Positions 1 through 8,307 are shown, counted from the stretch's first letter. The stretch: 17,202 nt of DNA from Candidatus Liptonbacteria bacterium CG11_big_fil_rev_8_21_14_0_20_35_14 (GCA_002796205.1 PCWO01000018.1:1625-18826), one strand, 5' to 3'. Made by a program: numbers and translations. The notes: generated by a model not told the origin, from the letters alone.

Positions 1-897
1 AATAAAATATTCATAAATACTGGTTTTATTCTCAAAATCATCAAAGTGTAGAGTTTCCAAAATACCTTCTTTATTAACGTTCTTTTCAAGTTCATTTTGA
101 ACAGCGCTGGGATATTGTTTTCTTTCTTCTTCGGTAACAGCATATTCTAATACTTTCTCTGGGTTAGTATAAGCAAGCTCTTTTAGTAGAGATTGTCTTT
201 CTTTAGCTTTAGATATCATATTTTTTAAAATATCTTTGGTTTTATTTTCCAGACTTAAGGGAGAAAATCCTTTATTATTTTGATTGTACTCATCATTTAA
301 ATCCGCTAACTCTTTTATACTCGTATTAATAGAATCGTTTGGTAATTTAGATCTTGTGCTTGCCATAAATGTTTTAATATTGTTACTATCATTAATAGAT
401 AAAATTTTTTTAGGTATCTTAAAAACTACTAGGTTAGGTATATTAAAAGCCTCACTTGAGGATAAAAAATTATAATCAACTGACACAATTTTAATATTAT
501 TTCCTAAAAGCTCTTTTTTTATATCTGAAACATTAATATAAAAATCAAAATCCAGCTTTTCTTTTGGATTAATAACAATATATTTATCCAATTCATAACG
601 CACATTTCCATTATCTAAAACTTCTATAAAATTTAAGTTATTAAAATCTGAAATACTTATATTTTCTAAATAATCACCTTTAGATAATCCCTCAAAATTA
701 AGAACTAGATTTTTTATAGTAATTGGATTTTTAGAGGATCCGTTTAAAATGCTAAATTCCCCTATAGATTTAGAGTTATTAAATACATCGGCTACTAAAG
801 AAAGGTGACGATTATTATTTGGCGATATAAAATAAAAAAATACGAAGACGAGAAATAAGGCGAGGATGAATATTTGTGACGCTTTTAGATTGAGCAT
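1..897 (-). CDS. Secreted or membrane-anchored protein of unknown function (N-terminal part, runs off the window)
   Basis: Open for 299 codons from an ATG at 895-897 to the window edge with no stop, so only the N-terminal part is present. Residues about 4-24 form one hydrophobic segment (ASQIFILALFLVFVFFYFI), a signal anchor or uncleaved signal peptide; the rest is polar and Asn/Lys-rich, as expected for an exported protein of an AT-rich bacterium. The stretch around residues 235-290 (containing LEYAVTEEERKQYPSAVQ and ETLHFDDFE) is reminiscent from memory of a conserved segment near the N terminus of some large secreted proteins, but I cannot name a family with confidence. The start lies 4 nt after the stop of the upstream gene, so it is probably the distal gene of the same transcript. 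No Shine-Dalgarno is visible; the leader is A-rich. Confidence 0.75.
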   Translation of the reverse strand, partial: MLNLKASQIFILALFLVFVFFYFISPNNNRHLSLVADVFNNSKSIGEFSILNGSSKNPITIKNLVLNFEGLSKGDYLENISISDFNNLNFIEVLDNGNVRYELDKYIVINPKEKLDFDFYINVSDIKKELLGNNIKIVSVDYNFLSSSEAFNIPNLVVFKIPKKILSINDSNNIKTFMASTRSKLPNDSINTSIKELADLNDEYNQNNKGFSPLSLENKTKDILKNMISKAKERQSLLKELAYTNPEKVLEYAVTEEERKQYPSAVQNELEKNVNKEGILETLHFDDFENKTSIYEYFI

Positions 898-901
898 TTT
901 T

Positions 902-1603
902 TTATTCTAAGATTAAAGTAGATAAAATTTCTTCGGCTAAAGCTTTATTTTTTTCGTTAATCTCAAACTGAGATATTACATCTACTTCTTGGTTATTATT
1001 TTTTTCAATTGGTTTAACTGTTCTAATAATGTTTTTAAGAGGTTCCGTTTCTCCGGATCTACTTATATTGAGTTTAAGAAATTCTGTATGCGATAGGGGA
1101 ATAATATAGGTTAACCAACGACCAGTGCCGAGAAATACTGGTAAATTATTAACCTGCATTTCAATTTCGGCCAGACCTGATTTATTTTGGCCGGTCATTT
1201 CACTAATTCTAAATTGCATCCATTGCTCACTATTAAAATCGTAATAATATGTAATAGAACCAAATTTTGAATCAAAATCAGTTATTTTATTACCTGTTAT
1301 ATAAGAAATTGTAATAGTATCTCCTATCCATTCTCCAGAGGTCTGTTCTAAAATTATTTCTTCTTTAAGATTTTTGTCAGGATTTACAGATGATTTATTT
1401 TCATTAACTATTTTCCATGTTGGTGGGTATTTAAATTGAAAACTTTTACTTTGATGCGTTTGCCAATCGCTAAATTCCTCTTCGGGGGTTATTTCTATAA
1501 AATTAGACTCATTAGGTTGTTTATTATAATAAAAAATAGAGAATCCCCCTATTATAAAAATAAATAGAGTGGTTATAATTATTATTTCTTTTTTGAAAAA
1601 CAT
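902..1603 (-). CDS. Membrane-anchored protein with a possible PsbP-like domain
   Basis: 233 residues. A short positive N terminus (MFFKK) is followed by a hydrophobic segment at about 6-26, giving a single-pass anchor with the rest outside the membrane. The soluble part begins near residue 45 with FQFKYPPTWKIV, the 'phe-x-tyr-pro-x-x-trp' opening seen in PsbP-like or DUF-type extracytoplasmic domains of Parcubacteria; that family link is an impression from the motif, not a search. No catalytic residues are recognisable. The gene sits 8 nt after the DUF805 gene and 4 nt before the next exported protein, suggesting one transcript of three envelope proteins. The C-terminal domain of the DUF805 neighbour has a similar start (WITYSNPAYAIEMRIP), so the two may be related. 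Confidence 0.7.
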   Translation of the reverse strand: MFFKKEIIIITTLFIFIIGGFSIFYYNKQPNESNFIEITPEEEFSDWQTHQSKSFQFKYPPTWKIVNENKSSVNPDKNLKEEIILEQTSGEWIGDTITISYITGNKITDFDSKFGSITYYYDFNSEQWMQFRISEMTGQNKSGLAEIEMQVNNLPVFLGTGRWLTYIIPLSHTEFLKLNISRSGETEPLKNIIRTVKPIEKNNNQEVDVISQFEINEKNKALAEEILSTLILE

Positions 1604-1611
1604 TTAATTTT

Positions 1612-2685
1612 TTATTTATATTTTAAGGTGGAAATAATAGCTTCGGCTTCTTCTTTCTTATTATATTTTCCCAGATTATAAATTGTTATTTTATAAATAA
1701 ATCCAATATCTTCAAAAAAGAAATCCGTATCTTGTAACTCATTAATATATGTAATTTTAAATCCGTCTTTACCATTTAGATTTATTTCTTCTTTCTGGTC
1801 TATATTATAATTTTCTATTTCTTTGTTTACCCAAGTATTAAATGTGGTATCTGTATAGGTATTTGTTAGATAATCTTCAATTTCAACAATAGGATATGTT
1901 TTTATAGATAGTTGACCGGCTTTTGCTTCATCTACAGGATTTTCTTTAGAGTATAGGCTTTTTAATTCTGGGCTAACAAACCATGTAGTGTCGTCATATT
2001 CATAAAATGAATAGTCTTGAGGTATTCTCATTTCAATAGCGTAAGCTGGATTACTATATGTAATCCAATTATCTGTGCTTATAACTTGTTTGTTGGTGGA
2101 TATATTTTTATTATTTATATCGTTTTGTTTATAGAGTTCCTGTTCAATTTGTGAATAAAAATATTCTGATAATTTTTCATTAATAAAATCATCTACTTCA
2201 TCTTCTATTGGCTTAACTACTGTAAAATAATGCCAAATTCTTAGAGAAGATAATAAAATAAATAATATTATTAAAATATAAATTAATGCTTTAGGAAATT
2301 TATTATTAATATTAAAATTTGTTTCTTTTGGATTTGGACCATATTTATTAGTTCCAAGAGCACTATCTCGAACCATAAAAATTAAATATATCATCCAACC
2401 AATAATGGGTATAAATAATATAAATATCATCCAGCCACTTTTTCCTATATCATGTAATCTTCTTACAGAAATGGCTATAATAGGAATAATAATTACCAGA
2501 CCATACAAACTACTTAACTGAATTGGCATAAAACTAAAGCCTATAATAATACCAATTAAAAGATCCATCCCAGCAATAATTCCACCTATAATTATATTAA
2601 ATAAAGAAAAATACCAGTATTCTGCTCTACGGGCACGACCACTAAAGGTTGCATATTTTTTAAATGTTTCTATATAATAATTCAT
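1612..2685 (-). CDS. DUF805 membrane protein with an extra C-terminal extracytoplasmic domain
   Basis: 357 residues in two parts. Residues 1-115 are a clear DUF805 domain (typical YhaH/YhaI length about 110-120): FSGRARRAEYWYF at 14-26, the RRLHDIGKSGW motif near 75-85, several membrane segments and the terminal LGTNKYGPNP. A further hydrophobic segment at about 133-150 leads to a polar region of about 200 residues with no recognised family; it starts WITYSNPAYAIEMRIP near residue 210 and resembles the PsbP-like part of the downstream gene. DUF805 proteins usually end soon after the NKYGPNP motif, so the C-terminal extension is the unusual part. It follows DoxX after only 1 nt. The function of DUF805 is unknown. 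Confidence 0.88.
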   Translation of the reverse strand: MNYYIETFKKYATFSGRARRAEYWYFSLFNIIIGGIIAGMDLLIGIIIGFSFMPIQLSSLYGLVIIIPIIAISVRRLHDIGKSGWMIFILFIPIIGWMIYLIFMVRDSALGTNKYGPNPKETNFNINNKFPKALIYILIILFILLSSLRIWHYFTVVKPIEDEVDDFINEKLSEYFYSQIEQELYKQNDINNKNISTNKQVISTDNWITYSNPAYAIEMRIPQDYSFYEYDDTTWFVSPELKSLYSKENPVDEAKAGQLSIKTYPIVEIEDYLTNTYTDTTFNTWVNKEIENYNIDQKEEINLNGKDGFKITYINELQDTDFFFEDIGFIYKITIYNLGKYNKKEEAEAIISTLKYK

Positions 2686-2686
2686 T

Positions 2687-3031
2687 TTAATTTTTATTTA
2701 AGAAGAGAGAAAGGGTGGCGGCTAGAAGGCCGAGTTCGCGGGCCGAGGTGGCGTCATTACCAAAGGTTATAACAAAAACTATTAATAAATGAATAGCTCC
2801 TATAATAGCGGCTAGTCTGGTCCAAAAGTTAACTATCATTAAAGCGCCAATTATAACATCTACAACGGCGACGATAGTGGCTACGGTTGTAGTATCTATA
2901 ACTAGAAAATCAGTAGCCCAAGAAGCAATAATATCACCAAAAATTCCGGGATTTTGAAAAATTAAAACACCCATCCAAACAAAGGTAATACCTAGTCCTA
3001 ATCTTAATATCGGGTAGGCTAAAGATTTCAT
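2687..3031 (-). CDS. DoxX family small membrane protein
   Basis: 114 residues, close to the usual size for short DoxX-like proteins, with four hydrophobic segments and the typical opening LRLGLGITFVWMGVLIF followed by an amphipathic linker and a second pair of helices. DoxX proteins are membrane components linked to redox homeostasis; in mycobacteria DoxX forms a membrane oxidoreductase complex with SodA and SseA. A superoxide dismutase gene lies about 1 kb upstream on the same strand, which makes that link worth noting, though no SseA homologue is seen. It heads a tight run with the DUF805 gene (1-nt gap). An extended -10 (3040-3048) ends 8 nt before the ATG, so a very short or absent leader is likely. 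Confidence 0.85.
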   Translation of the reverse strand: MKSLAYPILRLGLGITFVWMGVLIFQNPGIFGDIIASWATDFLVIDTTTVATIVAVVDVIIGALMIVNFWTRLAAIIGAIHLLIVFVITFGNDATSARELGLLAATLSLFLNKN

Positions 3032-3039
3032 TAGTATTT

Positions 3040-3048
3040 ATTTTAGCA
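3040..3048 (-). promoter_or_regulatory. Extended -10 promoter of the doxX gene
   Basis: Minus strand reads TGCTAAAAT, an extended -10 (TGn plus TAAAAT), ending 8 nt before the doxX ATG. The same 11-mer TGTGCTAAAAT occurs upstream of the superoxide dismutase gene. A start about 6-8 nt downstream of the hexamer would fall at or next to the ATG, giving a nearly leaderless message. There is no Shine-Dalgarno. Confidence 0.55.
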
Positions 3049-3053
3049 CAAAA

Positions 3054-3743
3054 TTAATTTAACGCTATAAAAGATGAGACGATGGCGGCGGTTTCGGCTC
3101 TTAAAGTTAACTTACCCAAAGAGACTATTTTTATATTTTGTTTTTGAGCTTCTCCTATTTCTTTTTCGGTCCAGCCTCCTTCGGGGCCAATAAAAATACC
3201 GATATTATTTTTATCAGAATAAAATTTTTCTTTGGCGTCAGTATCAAAAATAAAATTAGCCTCGTTTGTTTTTGAGTCTTCTAGGGCCTCCGCAAAACTT
3301 AACGGTTCATATATATCGGGAATAACGCTACGACCCGATTGTTCAGAGGCCTCTTTGGCTATTTTGTTTAATCTATCCAGTTTAATATTTTGTTTAACAG
3401 TGTGGGCGCTTCTGATAGGGATAATGGCTTTAACGCCGATTTCGGTGGCTTTTTGGATAACCAGTTCAAAATTTTCTTTTTTTAAAATAGCGCAGTATAG
3501 TTTGATGTTTTTAGTTGGCTCGTCTTTATTTTCAAAACGTTCCTCAATTTTAAATTCAATTTCATTTTTGGAAAAAGATTTTATAGAGGCCTTGGCTTCA
3601 TTTTCGAATCCGTCTGAGAGTATGACAAAATGACCCGTTTTGAGTCTTAAAACATTTTTAATTTGATTGATTAATTCATTATCTTTTGAAATTATTAAAT
3701 CTTTTTTGAGATTAAGGCTTAATATAAATCTATGGAGTTTCAT
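3054..3743 (-). CDS. rsmE: 16S rRNA (uracil(1498)-N3)-methyltransferase RsmE
   Basis: 229 residues, normal length for RsmE (about 230-245). RsmE methylates N3 of U1498 in helix 44 of 16S rRNA using S-adenosylmethionine. The N-terminal PUA-like region carries HVIRVLR-equivalent NQIKNVLRLKTGHFVILSD (about 25-43); the SPOUT methyltransferase part shows LVIQKATEIGVKAIIPI (94-110), the knot motif FIGPEGGWTEKEI (184-196) and the C-terminal SLGKLTLRAETAAIVS, the deep trefoil knot that binds SAM. All signature motifs are intact. The downstream neighbour is doxX, 22 nt on; upstream is the PCD gene, 23 nt away. This conserved ribosomal gene supports a bacterial host. Confidence 0.95.
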   Translation of the reverse strand: MKLHRFILSLNLKKDLIISKDNELINQIKNVLRLKTGHFVILSDGFENEAKASIKSFSKNEIEFKIEERFENKDEPTKNIKLYCAILKKENFELVIQKATEIGVKAIIPIRSAHTVKQNIKLDRLNKIAKEASEQSGRSVIPDIYEPLSFAEALEDSKTNEANFIFDTDAKEKFYSDKNNIGIFIGPEGGWTEKEIGEAQKQNIKIVSLGKLTLRAETAAIVSSFIALN

Positions 3744-3766
3744 ATTGTTTATGTTATGAAAAATTT

Positions 3767-4006
3767 TTAGATTAGTTGGTTTATTTTTTGAGCTAGATTA
3801 TAGTCTTTGGCGGTTATTTTACCTTGATCATGGGAAGTGAGCGAGACTTCTAATTTTCCATAAGAAACTAATAAATCTGGATGATGGTTAGCCTCTTCTG
3901 CTAATTTTCCTATTTTATTGACCAACTCTAAAGACTCTTGAAAATCTTTTAATTTATAGATTCTTATAAGATGATTATCTTTTTCTTCCCAATTTTTTAA
4001 ACTCAT
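3767..4006 (-). CDS. Pterin-4a-carbinolamine dehydratase (PCD/DCoH family)
   Basis: 79 residues, slightly short for PCD (about 90-110), missing a few N-terminal residues. The family dehydrates 4a-hydroxytetrahydrobiopterin in the pterin recycling cycle. The signature is present: EEANHHPDLLVSYGKLEVSL with the active-site pair H41-H42 and P43, then LTSHDQGKITAKD. Its ATG overlaps the TAA of the superoxide dismutase gene by one base (TAATG), so translation is very likely coupled. No aromatic amino acid hydroxylase is present in the window, which is common for bacterial PCDs and leaves the physiological substrate open. Confidence 0.9.
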   Translation of the reverse strand: MSLKNWEEKDNHLIRIYKLKDFQESLELVNKIGKLAEEANHHPDLLVSYGKLEVSLTSHDQGKITAKDYNLAQKINQLI

Positions 4007-4611
4007 TAGATTTTGTTTAATCTATTTTCTACCTCGGCCCAATTAACTATATTCCAAAAGGCTTTAATATAGTCTGGTCTACGATTTTGGTAGTTTAAAT
4101 AATAAGCGTGTTCCCAAAGATCTAAGCCTAATATAGGAATACCACTATTATCCATAATGGGATTGTCTTGGTTGCCTGTAGAAAGGATTTCTAACTGACC
4201 ATTTTTGAGGACGAGCCAAGTCCAACCGGAACCAAATCTGTTAAGGGCAGATTTAGTAAATTCATCTTTAAACTTATCAAAGCTTTCAAAATTTTCCTCT
4301 ATTTTTTGCATTAATAATTCTGATGGCTCTTTGTAGTCTGGGGTTAAAATGCTCCAAAATAATTCGTGGTTGATGTGTCCCCCGCCGTTGTTTTTAATAA
4401 TCTCTCTTAAATCTTCGGTTAAGGCGCTAAGAGAGCTTAGGATTTCATTTAAAGATTTTTCGGAAATATTACCGGCTTGGTCTAGGGCGTCATTTAATTT
4501 ACTAACGTAATTAGCGTGGTGTTTGGTGTAGTGAATTTCCATAGTGCGAGCGTCTATAAAAGGTTCTAGGGCATCAAAGGAGTATGGTAGTTCTTTAAGT
4601 TTGTAGGACAT
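4006..4611 (-). CDS. sodA: Superoxide dismutase, Mn-type (Fe/Mn family)
   Basis: 201 residues, full length for the family; converts superoxide to O2 and H2O2. Metal ligands are all present: H27 (EIHYTKHH), H82 (GGGHINHELFW), D164 and H168 (DLWEHAYY). Metal-type markers are the manganese ones: G78 in the GGGHxNH block, and the outer-sphere glutamine in the C-terminal domain (Q148 in STGNQDNP), as in MnSOD rather than FeSOD. The C terminus NRRPDYIKAFWNIVNW is canonical. No signal peptide, so cytosolic. It shares a base with the PCD start. An extended -10 (4619-4627) ends 7 nt before the ATG, inside the 20-nt gap after the GT-C-like gene. A detoxification enzyme suggests that the cell, or its host, meets oxygen. 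Confidence 0.96.
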   Translation of the reverse strand: MSYKLKELPYSFDALEPFIDARTMEIHYTKHHANYVSKLNDALDQAGNISEKSLNEILSSLSALTEDLREIIKNNGGGHINHELFWSILTPDYKEPSELLMQKIEENFESFDKFKDEFTKSALNRFGSGWTWLVLKNGQLEILSTGNQDNPIMDNSGIPILGLDLWEHAYYLNYQNRRPDYIKAFWNIVNWAEVENRLNKI

Positions 4612-4618
4612 TAAGACT

Positions 4619-4627
4619 ATTTTAGCA
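4619..4627 (-). promoter_or_regulatory. Extended -10 promoter of the sod-PCD pair
   Basis: Minus strand TGCTAAAAT, preceded by TG to give the same TGTGCTAAAAT found before doxX. The hexamer ends 7 nt before the ATG, so the transcript would start at or beside the initiation codon. A weak -35 (TTATCA) lies 17 nt upstream, inside the 3' end of the preceding gene. Confidence 0.55.
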
Positions 4628-4631
4628 CATA

Positions 4632-6197
4632 TTATATTATTTGATAAATTGATTCGGTTTCACCGGTAAAGACTTTTTTAAAACCGGTAAGATTACCCTC
4701 CTCTAAATTTTTATAGAGATTACTACTACGCCTATGCTCTACTATTATATATTTGGCTTTAAAGTCTCGTTTAAGAACCAGACCAATATCCTCAACCTTG
4801 TCCTCGATGCATTTCATCTCGCCACAGGTAATCGGCTGACCGTTATAAGCTATGAAATAAGCTTTCCAGTATAGATCTTGGCTAAAAGAATATTGAAAAA
4901 TAGGATCCATACCAGAGATATAATAATTATGAGAATTCCAAAAAAACAGGTTAGGAAAATTATCCCAGTAGGCGTTAAAAACTATATCGCCTTGACTCGT
5001 GTTGGCTTTAAGCCAAGAGCTGGTGGCTTCAAATTTATGAGGGTCAACGGTGTTTTTAATAAATTGATTAAAGATTAAACTTCCATTTAAAATCATAAAG
5101 ACTAAAAATATACCGGAAATAATATAAAAACTTTGAGCTTTGATTATTGGTCTAAAATTTTGAATTTCAAAAAGAGAGGTTAAAAGAGAGGCGGATAATA
5201 AAATAGAGAAAACCGACAAAAAGTCGGTTGAACGCCGAGCCGAGATAAAAGCTAATATTAAAAATATAAAAGATAATAATAAATTGGCGATTAAAGTTTT
5301 TTTATTGGGAGGACTAATATCAGTCCAGGCTTTATTAATATAAATAGAAAAAATAATAAAGAGGATAAATATTAAATAGGCAAAGAGAGGTATATATTGA
5401 AGAATAATATCGCCAAAATTTAAAAGGTTTAACTCCCGACCAAACTGCATAGGAATATCTTGGCCTTTGGTTATAAAAAGCTCTACTATTTGAATGTAGG
5501 ATAGTTTTAAGGTGCCGATAATGTTGGGGTGTAATAAAACTCCACCCAAAAGACCGAGAAACGAGGCGAGGATATTTTTTATATAAATTTTCTTTTCAGT
5601 TATAAAACTCGCAAGAGTTGAAATTATAATTATTAAAATTGGCACCCAGGCTAGAGCTATATGAATAAAAGAAACTAAGACTGATGTAAAAAATATAGAG
5701 TAAGGTTTATTTTTTATAAAATAAATAAGCAGAGCAAAGGATAGTAAGAGAGAAACAATGTGGGGCCTAACCATAAATATTCTAAAAAGAAAATCGGCCG
5801 AGGAAAATAGCAAAACCACCGTCCAGAAAAACGGATATTTGATATTAATTGATTTTATTAACCAAAAAAATGAGGTTAAAGAAAGAGTGGCTAAAAATAT
5901 GGTAGCTATTTTTACGCTAAGAAGTGGGTCATCTATAAAAGTAAAAGGAATTAGAATTATATGAAAACCATACCAAATATCAGCGCCATACTCGGCTATA
6001 GTAGAGGCCGAAACATAGGGAAAGCTAGTATCTAAAAGGCCATTTTGTTTATATAGAAAGGCGTGTTTTATATGGTAGAGCGAATCAACACCAAAGACTT
6101 TGTTGGTAATTAATATAATAAGTGTAGAAAATATTAAAAATATAGTGGCTGATATAGATAGGCTATATTTATCAAATAAATCTTTTATTATTTTCAT
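4632..6197 (-). CDS. Polytopic membrane protein, possible GT-C fold glycosyltransferase
   Basis: 521 residues with about eleven or twelve hydrophobic segments and a soluble C-terminal domain of about 130 residues. After the first membrane helix comes FGVDSLYHIKHA (35-46), an Asp followed by YH in the first extracytoplasmic loop; GT-C enzymes carry an acidic motif at this place. The later HPNIIGTLKLSYIQI and the C-terminal domain (ATSSWLKANTSQGDIVFN) also fit the layout of GT-C glycosyltransferases or oligosaccharyltransferase-like proteins that use polyprenyl-linked sugars. No full family signature is seen, so the function is a suggestion. It starts 9 nt after the stop of the transpeptidase-carboxypeptidase gene, implying cotranscription with a cell-wall enzyme. 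Confidence 0.75.
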   Translation of the reverse strand: MKIIKDLFDKYSLSISATIFLIFSTLIILITNKVFGVDSLYHIKHAFLYKQNGLLDTSFPYVSASTIAEYGADIWYGFHIILIPFTFIDDPLLSVKIATIFLATLSLTSFFWLIKSINIKYPFFWTVVLLFSSADFLFRIFMVRPHIVSLLLSFALLIYFIKNKPYSIFFTSVLVSFIHIALAWVPILIIIISTLASFITEKKIYIKNILASFLGLLGGVLLHPNIIGTLKLSYIQIVELFITKGQDIPMQFGRELNLLNFGDIILQYIPLFAYLIFILFIIFSIYINKAWTDISPPNKKTLIANLLLSFIFLILAFISARRSTDFLSVFSILLSASLLTSLFEIQNFRPIIKAQSFYIISGIFLVFMILNGSLIFNQFIKNTVDPHKFEATSSWLKANTSQGDIVFNAYWDNFPNLFFWNSHNYYISGMDPIFQYSFSQDLYWKAYFIAYNGQPITCGEMKCIEDKVEDIGLVLKRDFKAKYIIVEHRRSSNLYKNLEEGNLTGFKKVFTGETESIYQII

Positions 6198-6206
6198 ATA
6201 ACTAAG

Positions 6207-7553
6207 TTATTGTTTGAGTGAAAAATTGTCTTCAATAAAAGATAGGAGTTTGACTACATCGGCTTTGGCGTCGCTTGAGCCGAGAACTATAATCGCTACC
6301 GGTCTTTTTTGATTATTAATTTCTATTTCAAAAATAGCTAAAATGGTATTTTGAGCAGATAGGCTTAAGCCGGTTTTGCCACCTATCATGTTATTTAAGC
6401 CGTCTATAGAATTAAAGTTTTTTAGATTTTTATATTTGGAATCTCCGTAGGCAATTCTATTTTCCTCGCCCATACTCATATGTAGAACAAAACTGCGGTT
6501 GTGATAGAGATATTTGGCTAGCGAGAATAAATCCTCGGCAGTAGAGATATTACCCGAGAGCGCGCCCGAGGTGTCGGCAAAATTAGAATTATTCATGCCG
6601 ATAGCTTTAGATTTTGTATTCATTAAGTTAATGAAATAGTTTTTACCAAGCGGAGAGGCGATGGCTTCGGCAGCTTCGTTTGAGGATTCTTGCAACATAA
6701 CAGACAGCAGATCAAGCACAGAAATTTTTTCTCCGGTTTTAAGACGGGGCGCGCTAGTCGCCACTATCATAGAGGAATCTATAGTAACCTCTTTTTCAAC
6801 ATTAATATATTCAACGGCTATCAGAGCCGACATTAGTTTTGTAATTGAGGCTATGGAGTGTTTTTCGCTGGCTCTATTTTTGGTAAAAACAAAGTTATTT
6901 TCCAAATCGGCGACTAAATATATTGTTTCATCTGGTAGCGGAGCTTTGTTTGTATAGTTAATAGTCTTATTTTCCGTATCAAAAGATTCCTCAAATATCA
7001 AAACCGGGGTGCCGACATCAGCCAGATTAAATATTTCCTCTACGTCATCTAAGGCGACTCTAATACAGCCACCCGAATATGATGATGGAGTGGGAGAGCC
7101 GTCGGGATAAGATGTCGGACCGTGTATAAAAAAGTTTCCTTGAAACTGCATACTCCAAGGCATATAGACACGCCCAAAAGAAGAGAAGTGATTTTTTTCT
7201 TTGGTGTTAATTTTATAAAGTCCGACGGGAGTCTCCCACCAGGAACCCTCTTTACCTTTACTGATTATATTGGCCTCTTTGATAATTTCGCCATCTTTAT
7301 ATAATCTGATTTCCATGGAAGATAGATTAGCTTCTATAAAGCTGGCTTTCTGGTTAATAAAGTCTGCTTTTACTTCGTTAAAAAAATCAGGATTTTTTAA
7401 GGCTGGCCAACTACCATAGACAAAATCTATTTTCTCATTGGCGCTATTTTTAATAAATATAGGGTTCGGAGTATTATTTTGATATAAAAAAATGACCACA
7501 AATATAGTGACTAAAATAGTTATTACAAGAGAAGTAATGATTTTAAAATTCAT
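6207..7553 (-). CDS. L,D-transpeptidase (YkuD) fused to a D-alanyl-D-alanine carboxypeptidase (S11)
   Basis: 448 residues: N-terminal membrane anchor (about 5-24), YkuD domain (about 75-187), then a peptidase S11 penicillin-binding domain (about 205-445). YkuD motifs: FIHGP with H144 and SGGCIR with catalytic C163. S11 motifs: SITK with nucleophile S236 and K239, SSN (S290 to N292) and GGKTG with K393. Both active sites are complete. S11 enzymes trim the stem pentapeptide to a tetrapeptide, which is the donor used by L,D-transpeptidases to make 3-3 cross-links, so the two steps are joined in one anchored protein. The S11 part lacks room for the usual long C-terminal domain of PBP5. The GT-C-like gene follows after 9 nt. 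Cotranslational export to the outer face of the membrane is inferred from the anchor. Confidence 0.92.
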   Translation of the reverse strand: MNFKIITSLVITILVTIFVVIFLYQNNTPNPIFIKNSANEKIDFVYGSWPALKNPDFFNEVKADFINQKASFIEANLSSMEIRLYKDGEIIKEANIISKGKEGSWWETPVGLYKINTKEKNHFSSFGRVYMPWSMQFQGNFFIHGPTSYPDGSPTPSSYSGGCIRVALDDVEEIFNLADVGTPVLIFEESFDTENKTINYTNKAPLPDETIYLVADLENNFVFTKNRASEKHSIASITKLMSALIAVEYINVEKEVTIDSSMIVATSAPRLKTGEKISVLDLLSVMLQESSNEAAEAIASPLGKNYFINLMNTKSKAIGMNNSNFADTSGALSGNISTAEDLFSLAKYLYHNRSFVLHMSMGEENRIAYGDSKYKNLKNFNSIDGLNNMIGGKTGLSLSAQNTILAIFEIEINNQKRPVAIIVLGSSDAKADVVKLLSFIEDNFSLKQ

Positions 7554-7600
7554 TTTGAATTAATTTAAACACATAAAAAATTACATTACAATATGGCTAT

Positions 7601-7637
7601 AAAAAATAGACACCATATAATTTGATGTCTATTTTTT
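7601..7637 (-). terminator. Terminator after the DUF7282-like gene
   Basis: Arms AAAAAATAGACA (7601-7612) and TGTCTATTTTTT (7626-7637) pair over 12 bp around a 13-nt loop. On the minus strand the 3' arm ends in six U. It lies between the stop at 7659 and the next gene start at 7553, so it separates the two units. The symmetric A/T arms could also work on the plus strand. Confidence 0.65.
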
Positions 7638-7658
7638 GTTTATTAAAACTTTAAAGAT

Positions 7659-8234
7659 TTAGTTGGCTTGAAAGCTAGTAATTATTATTTCGCCAGATTC
7701 GTTTAGTATTTCCGGGTCTTCTTGGCGATTAAAGACGTGATCACCTGAAGGGTCGGAGCGTAAGACTACAAAATATTCACTACCACTAATAGTTGAGCGA
7801 AGAAGTTCAATGGCTTGATTACTATGTGAACCAGACGGCAACCAGACTGCTCCTAGAGTATTTCCCCGCTCGCCGTTTAGATTGTCCTCTATCGCTACCC
7901 AACCGGAAACAGGGAGTGTGACTGATGAAACTAAAACAGAGTCGCCGGCTAATTGGTCGTTGACTGTAATTAATGAGGACATAATCTCTTTGTTAGACTC
8001 TTCATTAATTTCTTGATCTAAACTCTCCTCATTTTGGTCAATATTATTTTCGGATTTATTAGATGATGAGCCAGCGAGATAATAGGCGCCGATAACGAGA
8101 AGAGCAATCACTATAATAGTGATAATTATTTTTCGGCCAAGACCACTACTTTTTTCCTCGTCATCCTCTACTGTGTCTTCGGGAGAAATTTCGGCATCTT
8201 TATTTTCTTCGTAATTATTATTTTGATCGTTCAT
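7659..8234 (-). CDS. Membrane-anchored DUF7282-like extracytoplasmic protein
   Basis: 191 residues: an acidic cytoplasmic tail (1-30, rich in Asp/Glu), one membrane segment (about 35-53, IIITIIVIALLVIGAYYLAG), a polar linker with many Asn/Glu/Ser, then a domain of about 105 residues. That domain (VNDQLAGDSVLVSSVTLP, then SGWVAIEDNLNG and LGAVWLPSGSHSN) resembles the DUF7282 domain known mostly from haloarchaeal surface proteins: a 'V-D-Q-x-x-x-x-S-V-x-V-x-S-V-x-x-P' start, 'G-W-V-x-I' and 'LG-x-x-x-L-x-x-G'. The family call is from memory of the pattern. The gene is monocistronic: promoter at 8308-8336 and terminator at 7601-7637. The role is unknown; a surface protein is the simplest reading. 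Confidence 0.75.
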   Translation of the reverse strand: MNDQNNNYEENKDAEISPEDTVEDDEEKSSGLGRKIIITIIVIALLVIGAYYLAGSSSNKSENNIDQNEESLDQEINEESNKEIMSSLITVNDQLAGDSVLVSSVTLPVSGWVAIEDNLNGERGNTLGAVWLPSGSHSNQAIELLRSTISGSEYFVVLRSDPSGDHVFNRQEDPEILNESGEIIITSFQAN

Positions 8235-8307
8235 ATTTTTTTATTTTTTATATAGACCTTTGTTTATAAATTAATGCTACTTTTGTAAAAAACTTTGTTT
8301 TGCCCAT

